Assembly: GCA_039029395.1 (NCBI GenBank)
Contig: JBCCGG010000053.1
Location: 1 to 40,390, forward strand
Origin: JBCCGG01 sp039029395
Lineage (GTDB): Bacteria > Pseudomonadota > Alphaproteobacteria > Kiloniellales > JAKSDN01
Direction: 5' to 3'
Length of the DNA: 40,390 bases
Made by a program: the position numbers and the translations under genes. The notes beneath the pieces are model-generated. The model did not search any database. It was given only the letters and a program-made list of their open reading frames with translations, and had not been told where the DNA came from. Every line of letters starts with the position of its first letter. The first letter of the stretch is position 1. Positions 15,499 through 24,196 of this stretch are shown piece after piece.

Positions 15499-16305
15499 TC
15501 ACTGCTTCAGTGTCGCCAGGAGCGCCTTGGCGTAGCGCACCGGGATCGCATAGGTGATTCCGCTGGGATCCTGCAAGACTCTTTCCTTAGAGGCCTGGAC
15601 GAAGACGCTGCTGACGATGCCAATGACCTTGGCCGTGTCCACCTCGTAAAGGGGGCTGCCGCTGTTGCCGGGATAGGCCGTGGCATCGAGCTGAAAGACT
15701 GGATAGCGGTCGCGCAGGCGCTTGATCGTGTTCACGTCCAACGCTTTGGCCGATGGCAAGGGCGTGGCGATCGGCGTGATCGACGAAATGATGCCCCGGT
15801 GGGTGACCGGATAGAGTCCCAACACCGCGCCGATGGGAAAGCCGGTGAAAGCGACCAATTGGCCCTCCTCCGCCGTCTTGTCGTCGCCCAGCTTGAGGGC
15901 CGGCAAGGGCGGCCCGACGATTTTCAGCACGGCCACGTCGTGGTCCGGATCGCTCGCGACCACTTCGGCCGAGCGGACGTTCACCTTGTCGCCTCGGCCA
16001 ATCAGAACTACTAGGGATTCTTTCCTTTTTTTGTTTAGCTTCTTAGGCAAAACGTGGGCGTTGGTGACCACGTGCAGCCCGTCGGTCACGGCAAAACCGG
16101 TACCGCGCAGGGTGATCGGCGGGCGGCCGGTCTTCATGTAGGTGGCGATGCCGACGATACTGGGTTTGACCAACTTGACCACACGGCGCAAATCCTGGGC
16201 GCTGGCCGGCGTCGCCAAAAGGCATCCCAAAAGGAGAATAATCCCGGCACATGCTATGAAAAATTGCGGGAAAACTCTCATCGGGAGCCCGGTCGCTCGT
16301 GCCAT
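15499..16305 (-). CDS. Exported trypsin-like serine protease (S1C/HtrA-type, no PDZ domain)
   Basis: The chymotrypsin-fold triad is complete: His84 in TNAHVL, Asp123 in DPDHDVAVLK and Ser215 in YPGNSGSPLY. A signal peptide (MRVFPQFFIACAGIILLLG, ending near ATPASA/Q at 37) sends it to the periplasm. At 268 residues it ends after the protease domain and lacks the PDZ domains of DegP-type HtrA proteins. The frame is open to 16371, overlapping the amidotransferase gene; ATG 16305 lies ten bases after that gene's stop and is preferred, with ATG 16281 as an alternative. It is the last gene of the exosortase operon. It may process envelope proteins of this system, which is inferred from position. 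Confidence 0.85.
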   Translation of the reverse strand: MARATGLPMRVFPQFFIACAGIILLLGCLLATPASAQDLRRVVKLVKPSIVGIATYMKTGRPPITLRGTGFAVTDGLHVVTNAHVLPKKLNKKRKESLVVLIGRGDKVNVRSAEVVASDPDHDVAVLKIVGPPLPALKLGDDKTAEEGQLVAFTGFPIGAVLGLYPVTHRGIISSITPIATPLPSAKALDVNTIKRLRDRYPVFQLDATAYPGNSGSPLYEVDTAKVIGIVSSVFVQASKERVLQDPSGITYAIPVRYAKALLATLKQ

Positions 16306-16315
16306 CGGAAGTCGA

Positions 16316-18268
16316 TCAGGCCATGTGAAGCTGCGGCTCTTGCGCCACTGGCGCCGGTTCCCGCAGCGCATCGGATTCGCCGTGCACCCGTCGCAGGAAG
16401 GATTCGAACATCACCAGAGACCAAAGCGTGGCGCTGTGCTCTTGGAGTCCCGATTGATGCCCGTCGACCAGGGAGCCGATGAAATCCAAGTCGAACATGC
16501 CGGTGTCAGCCAAAACGGCCCCCGACAGCGAGCTCTTGACCTGCTCGCGCAGGGGCCCGCGGAACCATTGCCCTAGCGGCACGGCGAAACCCATCTTGTC
16601 CCGGTAGAGGTTGTCGTCGGGAACGTGAGGCTCCAGGGCCTTCTTGAAGATGTACTTTTGCTCGTGGCCTTTCATACGCAGCGCCGGCGGCAACCCAGCG
16701 GACCACTCGACGAACAGGTGATCCAGGATCGGCACGCGCACCTCGAGGGAATGGGCCATGCTGGCCCGATCCACTTTGGTTAAGATATCGCCCGGCAGAT
16801 AGGTCTTGAGATCGGCGTACTGGACCCGGTCCAAATGGTGCTCGCCGGGTGTCGCGAGCATGTAGCTCTTGACCACCTCGACCGCGTGGTAGCCCTGCAG
16901 ATCCCTGCGCATCTCCGGCGAATAGAGGCGCCGTCGCAGATTGTCGTTGAGCACCGAAATGCTGTGGAAGTAGCCCTCGACCGAATCTCGAGCCAGCGCT
17001 TGTAAGGTCGACTTGGCCCGCATCGGCTTGGGGGCCCAATCGAGCTTCGGATAGAGCCGTCCGGCCGCGCCGAACAGAGGGCCGCGCACACTGTCGGGCA
17101 GGCGCGAGCGGACCATTTCCTCGTAGTGATGCCAACGGTAGCGACGGTATCCGGCGAAGATCTCGTCGCCGCCGTCGCCGGACAAGGCGACCGTGACGTT
17201 CTGCCTGGCCAGCGCGCTCACCCGGTAGGTCGGCATGGCCGAGCTGTCGGCGAAGGGCTCGTCATAGAAGTTGGCCAGGCGATCCACAAGATCGAAGGAG
17301 TCTGGATCGACCTGCTGCAAATGGTGCTGGGTCTGACAGCGCTCGGCCATCAAGGCGGCAAAGCGAGATTCGTCGTGACTGGCGTCGCCGAAGCCGATCG
17401 AGAAGGTCTCGACCGGGTCCGGCGAGACGTCGGCCATCATGGCGACGACCGCGCTGGAATCCACGCCGCCCGATAAGAAGGCGCCCAAGGGCACGTCTGA
17501 GATCAAGCGAATCTTGACCGCCTCGCGCAGGCGTTCGATCAGGTCGTGACAGATGTCCTGCTCGCTATCCCGGTTGGAGTCGCCGAAGGTAACGTCCCAG
17601 TACTGCTTCGGTTGGGCCAGGCCGTCACCGCGGCGCAGCTTGAGGACATGTCCTGGCGCCAGCTTGAAGACGTGGCGGTAGATTGTCTTGGGATCGGGCA
17701 CATAGCCGTAAGCGAAGTAATCCTCGGTGGCTTGCGTGTCGATCACCCGCGGCAGATCCGGGCAGGCCAGCAGGCTTTTTAGCTCGGAGCCAAAGAGCAC
17801 TCGGCCGTCGGCCAGCGGCGCATAGTAGAGCGGCTTGATGCCGAGACGGTCGCGCGCCAGGAACAGAGTGTTTTGATTGCTGTCCCAAATGGCGAAAGCG
17901 AACTGGCCGCGCAGGCGCGTGACGCAGTCGGGCCCCCACTGTTCCCACCCGTGAACGATCACCTCGGTATCGCTATTGGTGGCGAACTGGTGGCCCGCCG
18001 CCTTCAGCTCCCGGGCGAGCTCCTGGTAGTTGAAGATTTCGCCATTGAAGACGATCGCGACCGACCCGTCTTCGTTGAACTGCGGCTGATGACCACCGGC
18101 CAGATCAATGATCGAGAGGCGCCGATGGCCGAGCCCGACACCTGGCGCAACGTAAAACCCGTCGTCATCCGGGCCGCGATGGCTGACCAGGTCGTTCATG
18201 CGGCGCAGCAGCCCCTCGTCGATCGGTGACGGGGCTGTGTGATCGAAGATTCCGACAATGCCGCACAT
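16316..18268 (-). CDS. Asparagine-synthase-like amidotransferase, exosortase-A-system type
   Basis: This 650-residue glutamine-dependent amidotransferase starts with the class II nucleophile MCGIVGIFDH (Cys2). It has SHRGPDDDGFY, the glutaminase residues VFNGEIFNYQEL and DRLGIKPLYYA, and then the synthase domain with the PP-loop FLSGGVDSSAVVAMM (about 265-279) and VALSGDGGDEIFAGYRRYRW. It fits the AsnB-like proteins encoded in XrtA exopolysaccharide loci, thought to amidate a sugar carboxylate rather than make free asparagine. Its ATG overlaps the exosortase stop by one base. The true acceptor is unknown; an ordinary asparagine synthetase is the alternative. Confidence 0.92.
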   Translation of the reverse strand: MCGIVGIFDHTAPSPIDEGLLRRMNDLVSHRGPDDDGFYVAPGVGLGHRRLSIIDLAGGHQPQFNEDGSVAIVFNGEIFNYQELARELKAAGHQFATNSDTEVIVHGWEQWGPDCVTRLRGQFAFAIWDSNQNTLFLARDRLGIKPLYYAPLADGRVLFGSELKSLLACPDLPRVIDTQATEDYFAYGYVPDPKTIYRHVFKLAPGHVLKLRRGDGLAQPKQYWDVTFGDSNRDSEQDICHDLIERLREAVKIRLISDVPLGAFLSGGVDSSAVVAMMADVSPDPVETFSIGFGDASHDESRFAALMAERCQTQHHLQQVDPDSFDLVDRLANFYDEPFADSSAMPTYRVSALARQNVTVALSGDGGDEIFAGYRRYRWHHYEEMVRSRLPDSVRGPLFGAAGRLYPKLDWAPKPMRAKSTLQALARDSVEGYFHSISVLNDNLRRRLYSPEMRRDLQGYHAVEVVKSYMLATPGEHHLDRVQYADLKTYLPGDILTKVDRASMAHSLEVRVPILDHLFVEWSAGLPPALRMKGHEQKYIFKKALEPHVPDDNLYRDKMGFAVPLGQWFRGPLREQVKSSLSGAVLADTGMFDLDFIGSLVDGHQSGLQEHSATLWSLVMFESFLRRVHGESDALREPAPVAQEPQLHMA

Positions 18269-19926
18269 CAGGAGTCTCCGTCTTCAGCGGTTTCGAGGGC
18301 GCTCTCATCGGGCGCCTCGGCGGTCGGCGAGCCGGTTCGCGCGGCCCGCTCAAGCTTGCTGCCCAGGGGCTCGAGATTGTTGAGAAAGTCGTGCAAGACC
18401 GCCTTCGCTTCGACCGGTTTCAGCTCGTAGTCGGCGGCAACCGCGATCACCGCCGCCGCCGGCATACCGCCCATGAGCTGCGCCTTGGCCTGCAGGAACT
18501 TGGCCATGTAGGGACTGGAGGTGAACTGTCCGTCGACCCAGTACCACGACCAGACCAGGCGGTGGTCCTCGTAGTACACCAAACGGGTCGCAAGAACGTC
18601 CATGGGGGCGCCGTCGATCATTGCCTCGCTGCGCCCGCTGCCCGATCTTTGCCAACTGCTATTGCGGCCGAACTGGTTCTTCGTGTTGACCGCCTCCGCG
18701 CCTTGGCGCTGATAGGCATAATAGGCAATGAAGAGCCGGACCTCCTGATCGCCATTGCTGTAGGTTTCCATGAACTCGGCGTCGCTGCCGTCGAACCTGG
18801 GAGTCCAATCGTTGCGCTGGTCTTCCACCAGGCTCCAGGGCGAGGCGACCATCACCGGAAAGCGGGTCGGCACGATGTCGGAGATCATTCTCTGACCGCT
18901 GTAGTCGCTGTAGGCACGTGCACCGGCGGCCAGCGCCAGCGAGCCAACGCAGACCATCAGGAAGGCCCCGGCGGTCGCGCTGCGCAGCTGGCTTTGGCGC
19001 GCGGCCGGCGGCTGCGAAGCGTCGCTCTCGTCCTCGTCGGACTGACGCTCACGGAAGGTCGCGCCCAGGGCGAGCAGGCAGATGATCACGAAGCTGAGGA
19101 AGATGAACCCGAAGGTGATGTGATCGGCGCCGACCGCGTGCTTGAAATCGCTCAGGTGGGCGATCATGACGATGCCGTAGGCGCGGAAGAAGTTGGCCAC
19201 CACCGGCACGATGAAGGACAGCGCCACGAACAAAGCCCGGCGCCACAAACTCTTGTAGAACAGGTTGGCGCCCAGGAAGCCGATGGCGACCGATGTAATC
19301 AGGAAGCGTACGCCAGCGCAGGCCTCGGCCACCTCGAAGCTACCGTCGGGGATGTGAAGGAAGATACCCTCTAGATAGACCGGGATGCCGGTCAGGCGCA
19401 GCAGCCAGACCGTCTTGTCCGCGGTCAGATCCTGCAGGAAGGGCACAAGTTGGCTGCCGGCCGGCACCATAAAGTAGAGATAGAACAGCGGGAACAGGAT
19501 CACCCGCACGACCGGCCAGCCCAGAACCGCCAAAATCAGCGCGTTGACCATGCTCACGAAGGCGAACTGCTCGACCAGCAGCACGTCGGCGACGTGGCCC
19601 AGGAGCCATAGGAAAGCCGATGCCACCATGGCCAAGACGCCGAGCCACGACGGCGTCGGCACCGCGGCGGCCAGGCTGGCCCGGCGCCGCCAAAGCAGGA
19701 ACAGGCAAACCGGCAGGATCAACAGCCCATGGCTGAAGGTATCGTCGGTCATCCACTTGTCTGGCATCGACCAAGCGGTCGGCCAAAACAAGGCGGTCAG
19801 GGCCGACAAGCCGGCGGCCAGCACCAAACCGGGCGCAAGCCATCTGACAAAGGCTCCCGGCTGGGGGCTACCGGCCCCCGCCAGAGGCTCAGGCGATTGG
19901 ACTTTGACGTCTTGCCGATCGTCCAT
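18268..19926 (-). CDS. xrtA: Exosortase A fused to an EpsI domain
   Basis: The N-terminal part is an eight-span exosortase, the transpeptidase proposed to sort C-terminally tagged (PEP-CTERM) proteins at the inner membrane. The catalytic set is present: Cys203 in FEVAEACAGVRFLITS, Arg248 in VANFFRAYG and His269 in GADHITFGFIF. After about residue 320 comes an EpsI-type periplasmic domain (VPTRFPVMVASPWSLVEDQR, LFIAYYAYQRQGAEAVN) with its own transmembrane segment. ATG 19926 is chosen for its GAGGG site; ATG 19938, directly abutting the upstream stop, is also possible. No tagged substrate protein is encoded in the window. Confidence 0.93.
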   Translation of the reverse strand: MDDRQDVKVQSPEPLAGAGSPQPGAFVRWLAPGLVLAAGLSALTALFWPTAWSMPDKWMTDDTFSHGLLILPVCLFLLWRRRASLAAAVPTPSWLGVLAMVASAFLWLLGHVADVLLVEQFAFVSMVNALILAVLGWPVVRVILFPLFYLYFMVPAGSQLVPFLQDLTADKTVWLLRLTGIPVYLEGIFLHIPDGSFEVAEACAGVRFLITSVAIGFLGANLFYKSLWRRALFVALSFIVPVVANFFRAYGIVMIAHLSDFKHAVGADHITFGFIFLSFVIICLLALGATFRERQSDEDESDASQPPAARQSQLRSATAGAFLMVCVGSLALAAGARAYSDYSGQRMISDIVPTRFPVMVASPWSLVEDQRNDWTPRFDGSDAEFMETYSNGDQEVRLFIAYYAYQRQGAEAVNTKNQFGRNSSWQRSGSGRSEAMIDGAPMDVLATRLVYYEDHRLVWSWYWVDGQFTSSPYMAKFLQAKAQLMGGMPAAAVIAVAADYELKPVEAKAVLHDFLNNLEPLGSKLERAARTGSPTAEAPDESALETAEDGDS

Positions 19927-19938
19927 CGAATCCCTCAT

Positions 19939-21156
19939 TCATCCCCATGTGACCTGGCGACCGCCCCAAAGCAGGTCATCCAGCCGCGCGAGGCTCTTGG
20001 CCCAGTCGTACTGCTCCACGACCTGCTGCCGGGCCCGTCGCCCCATAGCCGCGCGGTCATTGGCCTTTAGAAGAGATATCGTGTGATCGGCGAACTCCGT
20101 GCTGTCCGATGCGATCATCACATCCTGTTCGTCGACCGAGATACCTTCTAACGCCTGTGGCGTCGACACGACCGCCTTGGCCATGGCCATACCCTCTAGC
20201 ACCTTGTTCTGCACACCCCGGCTCACCCTCAAGGGCGCCACAACCGCCGCCGCATGGGCCAGATAGGGACGTACGTCTGCTACTCTACCAGTCACGGAAA
20301 CCCCAGGCAAATCGGCAAGGCCCTGGACGCCGGCCGAGGGCCGCGCGCCGACAATGTAAAACTGAGCATCGGGCACGGATTTTCTTATTCGAGGAAGTAT
20401 TTCCTTCGAAAACCAAGTCACCGCATCCTCGTTTGGCCAGTAGTCCATGGCTCCAGTAAATACAATAACGCTTAAATTTTCCTGATATGGGCACTCGAAA
20501 TCTTGCTCGGGGCTGAAATAGTTATGATCTACCCCGTTGTTTATGTGAAATACTTTCGCCTGGCTCTGCTGGTCGAGCTGGCGGAAACTTTGGGCCTCGG
20601 CGGCGGATACGAAGAGGCTGGCATCGAAGGCCGCCGCGACTTTCCGCTCATAGGCCAGCAGAAGCTCGCTTTCCCGCCGGTAGATCCAGCTGGCCGGCCA
20701 GCGGCGGGTCTCGGCGTACTGGCGCCATTTGTCTGAATCGATGTCGACGAAGTCCATGGTTCGGCGCAGGCCCGCGGCCGCAGGACCCATCACAAATTGT
20801 GCCATTGCCGACGAGAACACCAAGATGTTGTCGATCTCGCCCTTGGTCAGGAGCCCATCGACCCAGTCCTGGAGGCCTTTGTCGCGGTAATATCGCAAGG
20901 TCAGCGGCGCGCCCTCCAGCAGGCCGGCCAAACTGCGCAGCCGTGCCAGGCGCGGTTCGAGCTCGGCAATGTAGCAGCCAGCGCAAAGCGCCTCGAGCCG
21001 TGCCAGGTGGGCGCGGTCCGCGGGATCGTCCATGAAACAGGCCAAATGGACCCGATAGTGCTGGGCCAAGAACTTCAGGAAATGCCACGAGCGGATCTTG
21101 TCGCCCTTATCCGGCGGATAGGGGATTCGATGGACCAGATAGAGCAGATTGCGCAA
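19939..21156 (-). CDS. Glycosyltransferase of the exosortase-A-associated (Stp1-like) GT4 group
   Basis: This 405-residue GT-B enzyme starts LLYLVHRIPYPPDKGDKIRS, the hallmark of the sugar transferase regularly found beside XrtA. The following RSWHFLKFLAQHYRVHLACF, DFVDIDSDKWRQYA and C-terminal VSRGVQNKVLEGMAMAKAVV agree. It probably adds one sugar to the lipid-linked repeat unit. It directly abuts xrtA downstream and follows the FemAB gene by six bases, so it belongs to the same operon. Part of the region near 20350-20530 uses fewer G/C-ending codons than its neighbours. Confidence 0.92.
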   Translation of the reverse strand: MRNLLYLVHRIPYPPDKGDKIRSWHFLKFLAQHYRVHLACFMDDPADRAHLARLEALCAGCYIAELEPRLARLRSLAGLLEGAPLTLRYYRDKGLQDWVDGLLTKGEIDNILVFSSAMAQFVMGPAAAGLRRTMDFVDIDSDKWRQYAETRRWPASWIYRRESELLLAYERKVAAAFDASLFVSAAEAQSFRQLDQQSQAKVFHINNGVDHNYFSPEQDFECPYQENLSVIVFTGAMDYWPNEDAVTWFSKEILPRIRKSVPDAQFYIVGARPSAGVQGLADLPGVSVTGRVADVRPYLAHAAAVVAPLRVSRGVQNKVLEGMAMAKAVVSTPQALEGISVDEQDVMIASDSTEFADHTISLLKANDRAAMGRRARQQVVEQYDWAKSLARLDDLLWGGRQVTWG

Positions 21157-21162
21157 AGGCCC

Positions 21163-22212
21163 CTACCCCAAGGCGCGCGCCACGACCGGTCCAATCCGAT
21201 TGGCCATCGCCAGCGGCAAGCGCTTCCATAGGGCGATGTACAGCCGGTACTTCGGATTGAGCGGATTGACCGAGGGAATCTCGCTGGCCTTCAGCAGCTT
21301 GTATTCGTAATGCAAGGCCTCCGGCTCGAAGCCCCAATGCTTCTTGAACGAGAAGGCGCCCGTGCCGCGCTTGCTGCGGCCGAAATCGAACACCCGGATG
21401 CCGTCCTCGCAGGCGCGGCGCATGACCTCCCAATACATGAAGTCATAGGCCGCGACGCCGCGCGCCTCGGGCAGCCCGCCACCGTAGTAAGGCAGGACCT
21501 CGTCGCGGAAGGTGAAGCTCATGACGCTGGCCAGCGCCCGGTCGCCCTGCGCCACGGTCAGCACCTCGCAGTCCGACCCAAAGACCGCCTTGAGGGTTTC
21601 GAAGTAGCGCCGCCCGAAGACGGGCGTTCCCAGGTTGCGCACGCTTTCGGAGTAGATTCGGAAAAACCGCCCGATGTCTCTGTCGATCTGGCCGGTCAAG
21701 CCGGCCTTGATGCCCTTGCGCACCATGGCCCGCTGCTTGCGCGGCACGGCCTGGAGGTTCTTCTCCGCCTCCGGATCGAGCGCCTTGCGGAATGTCGCGT
21801 AAAGCTCGCTGTTGGAGGCCCAGTCAGGGTGCTCTGCATCGCGCAGCCGGTACTCCAGGTAGTCGACCCCGAGGGACTGGGCCAGATCCTGCGCTTCCCG
21901 GTCGAGCGCGGCGAGGCTTGTCGGGTCTCGCGCGACCGGCCCGCCATAGACGCAAAATGCGTTGGACACCAGCGAACTGCCGAACAGCGCGCTCTTGACG
22001 TGCACGAGCGGCAACACGCCGCTCACGGCGCCGGCCCTCTCGGCATAGAGGAAGTGGCAGCGATGGCCGAACGACCGCTCGATCACCTCCTTCCAGCCTG
22101 CGCGGTGGAAAAAGGTCGCCCGCTCGTGGGACAGCACGAAGGCGTCCCATTGGTCGGCGGCCCCGTGATCGAGCACCTTGATCACGGGACTGGAGGGCGA
22201 CATGTCGTTCAT
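21163..22212 (-). CDS. FemAB-like protein, exosortase-A-system associated
   Basis: This 349-residue protein has the FemAB/GNAT fold: FHRAGWKEVIERSFGHRCHF near the start, VPRKQRAMVRKGIKAGL in the middle, and YDFMYWEVMRRACEDG with FDFGRSKRGTGAFSFKKHWG towards the end. These match the FemAB relative of XrtA loci. Related enzymes move amino acids from aminoacyl-tRNA, or acyl groups, onto cell-wall or glycan acceptors; the acceptor here is unknown. Its ATG overlaps the deacetylase stop by four bases, indicating translational coupling. Confidence 0.9.
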   Translation of the reverse strand: MNDMSPSSPVIKVLDHGAADQWDAFVLSHERATFFHRAGWKEVIERSFGHRCHFLYAERAGAVSGVLPLVHVKSALFGSSLVSNAFCVYGGPVARDPTSLAALDREAQDLAQSLGVDYLEYRLRDAEHPDWASNSELYATFRKALDPEAEKNLQAVPRKQRAMVRKGIKAGLTGQIDRDIGRFFRIYSESVRNLGTPVFGRRYFETLKAVFGSDCEVLTVAQGDRALASVMSFTFRDEVLPYYGGGLPEARGVAAYDFMYWEVMRRACEDGIRVFDFGRSKRGTGAFSFKKHWGFEPEALHYEYKLLKASEIPSVNPLNPKYRLYIALWKRLPLAMANRIGPVVARALG

Positions 22213-23123
22213 GGCTGACCGTTGGCCCCCTCGAGATAGACCCGGTCCACACGGTCCCAGGCAAAGTCCTTCAAGATGGTCCGCAAGCGCCCTTCCATGC
22301 GATTCAGATTGGTGTAGTGACGCAAGCGGGTCTTGAGGGGCACGCCCTCGAACCGCGGCTGCTCGGGATCGACCTCCCAGGGGTGAAAATAGAATATGCA
22401 GGGCTGACCCTCTTGGCGGTTGACCCGCTGCAGGGCCCAGCGCACATAGCTGTACGGCAGCAGGCGGAAATATCCGCCGCCGGCACAGGGCAAATGGCGC
22501 GAGAAAAGATTGAGTGTCGTGATCGGGATCTCGACCAGGCCGTGGTCGCCCGACGGCTGGAACGGGAAGCGCGGCGCCTGGCTGTCGCCGTAGTGATCGT
22601 GCCGGATCGGGTGAATGCTGGAGCTGTAGCTGTGGCCCTCTTCGGCCAGGATCTCAGCCGCCCAAGGGGTCTTCTCGCCGATCGAGAAGCTGGCCGCCCT
22701 GTAGCCCTTGATCCCTAGACCCGAAAGATCCTCAAGCAGCCGCTTGGTCTTTCGTACGTCGGCCCGGAAGGCCTCTGGGGTCTGCTCGTGCACCTTGATG
22801 TGCTGATAGCCGTGGCTGGCCAGCTCGTGGCCCTCTTCCGCGATCCGGCGCATGATTTGGGGATAGCGCTCTGCCACCCAGCCCAGGGTGAAGAAGGTCG
22901 CCTTGATCCCCTGCTCGTCGAACAGGGCGAGCACCCGGTCCATGTTGCGCTCGATCCGGCAAGGATAGCTTGGCCAATCCTCCAGCCGGACCTGATTGGA
23001 AAAGGCCCAAACCTGGAAATAGTCCTCGACGTCCACGGTCATGGCGTTGACCAGCCTGCCGTCGGCTCGGCTTTGCGCGGGCGGCTCCTTGATGGCCTGA
23101 TCGCTTAGCACGCTCACGTTCAT
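22209..23123 (-). CDS. NodB-type polysaccharide deacetylase, exosortase-A-system associated
   Basis: This 304-residue metal-dependent deacetylase of the CE4 family would remove acetyl groups from N-acetylated sugars of the polymer. Motif 1 is MTVDVEDYFQV (Asp31 and Asp34) and motif 2 is ASHGYQH (His104, His108). Motif 3 is RAASFSIGEKTPWA and the late FYFHPWEVDPEQPRF matches the group found with XrtA. The frame is open to 23240, overlapping the ATPase gene; ATG 23123 with AAGGA upstream is taken as start. It lies 37 bases after the ATPase. No signal peptide is seen, as is usual for this group, so it may act before export. Confidence 0.92.
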   Translation of the reverse strand: MNVSVLSDQAIKEPPAQSRADGRLVNAMTVDVEDYFQVWAFSNQVRLEDWPSYPCRIERNMDRVLALFDEQGIKATFFTLGWVAERYPQIMRRIAEEGHELASHGYQHIKVHEQTPEAFRADVRKTKRLLEDLSGLGIKGYRAASFSIGEKTPWAAEILAEEGHSYSSSIHPIRHDHYGDSQAPRFPFQPSGDHGLVEIPITTLNLFSRHLPCAGGGYFRLLPYSYVRWALQRVNRQEGQPCIFYFHPWEVDPEQPRFEGVPLKTRLRHYTNLNRMEGRLRTILKDFAWDRVDRVYLEGANGQP

Positions 23124-23160
23124 TGGCCCAATTCCTTGCCCAGGCAAAAGCGCGCCCCGG

Positions 23161-24057
23161 TCAAGACGACCAGCTGGGCGCCGCTTTCTCGCGCTCCAGG
23201 GCTTTGGCCTCCTGCGCCGCCTCGTCATCCTCCTCGGCAACCGGAATGCCTTCCGTGCGCAGGTCGGTGATCACGTCCGAGACGACCGATCCATCGATCT
23301 CGTGGCGGTCCTCCAGGAAGCCGAACAGCAGGAGCCGGTCGCACAGCAGGTTGATACGCCGCGGAACGCCCGCGGTCTCCTTGTAAATCCGCTCGAAGGC
23401 CTCTTCGTTGAAGTGCGGATTGTCCTTCCAGCCGACCTTGACCAGACGATGCTCGATGTAGTCGCGTGCCTCGTCCGGATCGAGCGGCGTCAGGTGGTAG
23501 TACGCGATCACCCGCTGGCGCAACTGCTCCAGGTCACGGCTCGCGATCTTCGCGCGAAACTGCGGCTGCCCGACAAGAAACGTCTGCAACAAGGGCCGGG
23601 CATCGACCTGGAAGTTGGACAGCATGCGCAGCTCTTCGAGCGAATCGTGGGACAGGTTTTGCACCTCGTCGATGATCAGCAGCGGCCGCCTCTTGTTCCG
23701 GTAGCAGTCGGTCAAGAAGGCCTCGAGGCGCATCAACACGGTCGCCTTGTCCAGGCCTTCTTGCTGGATGCCGAAGGCAGCGGCGACCATGCGCACCAGG
23801 TTCTCGGCCTCGAGTTGGGTCGTGACCACCTTGGCGACGATCGCCTGATCGCGGCGCAGCTTGGACAGCAAGTACTCCACCAGCGTGGTCTTACCGGCGC
23901 CGACTTCGCCGGTCACGACCACGAAGCCCTCGCCCTTGCTCAGGCCGTAGGTCAGATAGGCAAAGGCCTTGCGGTGCGGCCGGCTATCGAAGAAGAACCG
24001 GTGGTCGGGGCTCAGCTGGAAGGGTTGCCCACGAAGATTGAAGTATTTTTCGTACAT
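23161..24057 (-). CDS. ExeA-like AAA ATPase, exosortase-A-system associated
   Basis: This 298-residue ATPase has Walker A GEVGAGKTT (50-58), Walker B LLIIDEVQN (126-134), a sensor-like FLVGQPQFRAKIA and the C-terminal lid ETAGVPRRINLLCDRLLLFG. The start MYEKYFNLRGQPFQLSPDH is typical of the GspA/ExeA-like ATPase linked to XrtA exopolysaccharide operons. It probably powers assembly or export steps at the membrane. The last 40 residues are acidic and not conserved. A 139-base gap separates it from the upstream kinase gene. Confidence 0.92.
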   Translation of the reverse strand: MYEKYFNLRGQPFQLSPDHRFFFDSRPHRKAFAYLTYGLSKGEGFVVVTGEVGAGKTTLVEYLLSKLRRDQAIVAKVVTTQLEAENLVRMVAAAFGIQQEGLDKATVLMRLEAFLTDCYRNKRRPLLIIDEVQNLSHDSLEELRMLSNFQVDARPLLQTFLVGQPQFRAKIASRDLEQLRQRVIAYYHLTPLDPDEARDYIEHRLVKVGWKDNPHFNEEAFERIYKETAGVPRRINLLCDRLLLFGFLEDRHEIDGSVVSDVITDLRTEGIPVAEEDDEAAQEAKALEREKAAPSWSS

Positions 24058-24196
24058 CGAGCCCGCTTTAGATCCAGTACACCGGCGTTACGGAAAAGGC
24101 GCCGTCGCCGCCTACACTGTATGTTGACATGCTTAACATCGATCTACCTGGTTGTTGGATCCTTGCGCCGGTCGGCCGCAGGCCCGCGTAGACCGG

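Noticed and set aside
18226..19374. A 382-codon plus-strand frame inside the exosortase gene
   Set aside because: It is antisense to xrtA and rich in His/Asp/Gly/Arg as expected of a shadow frame.
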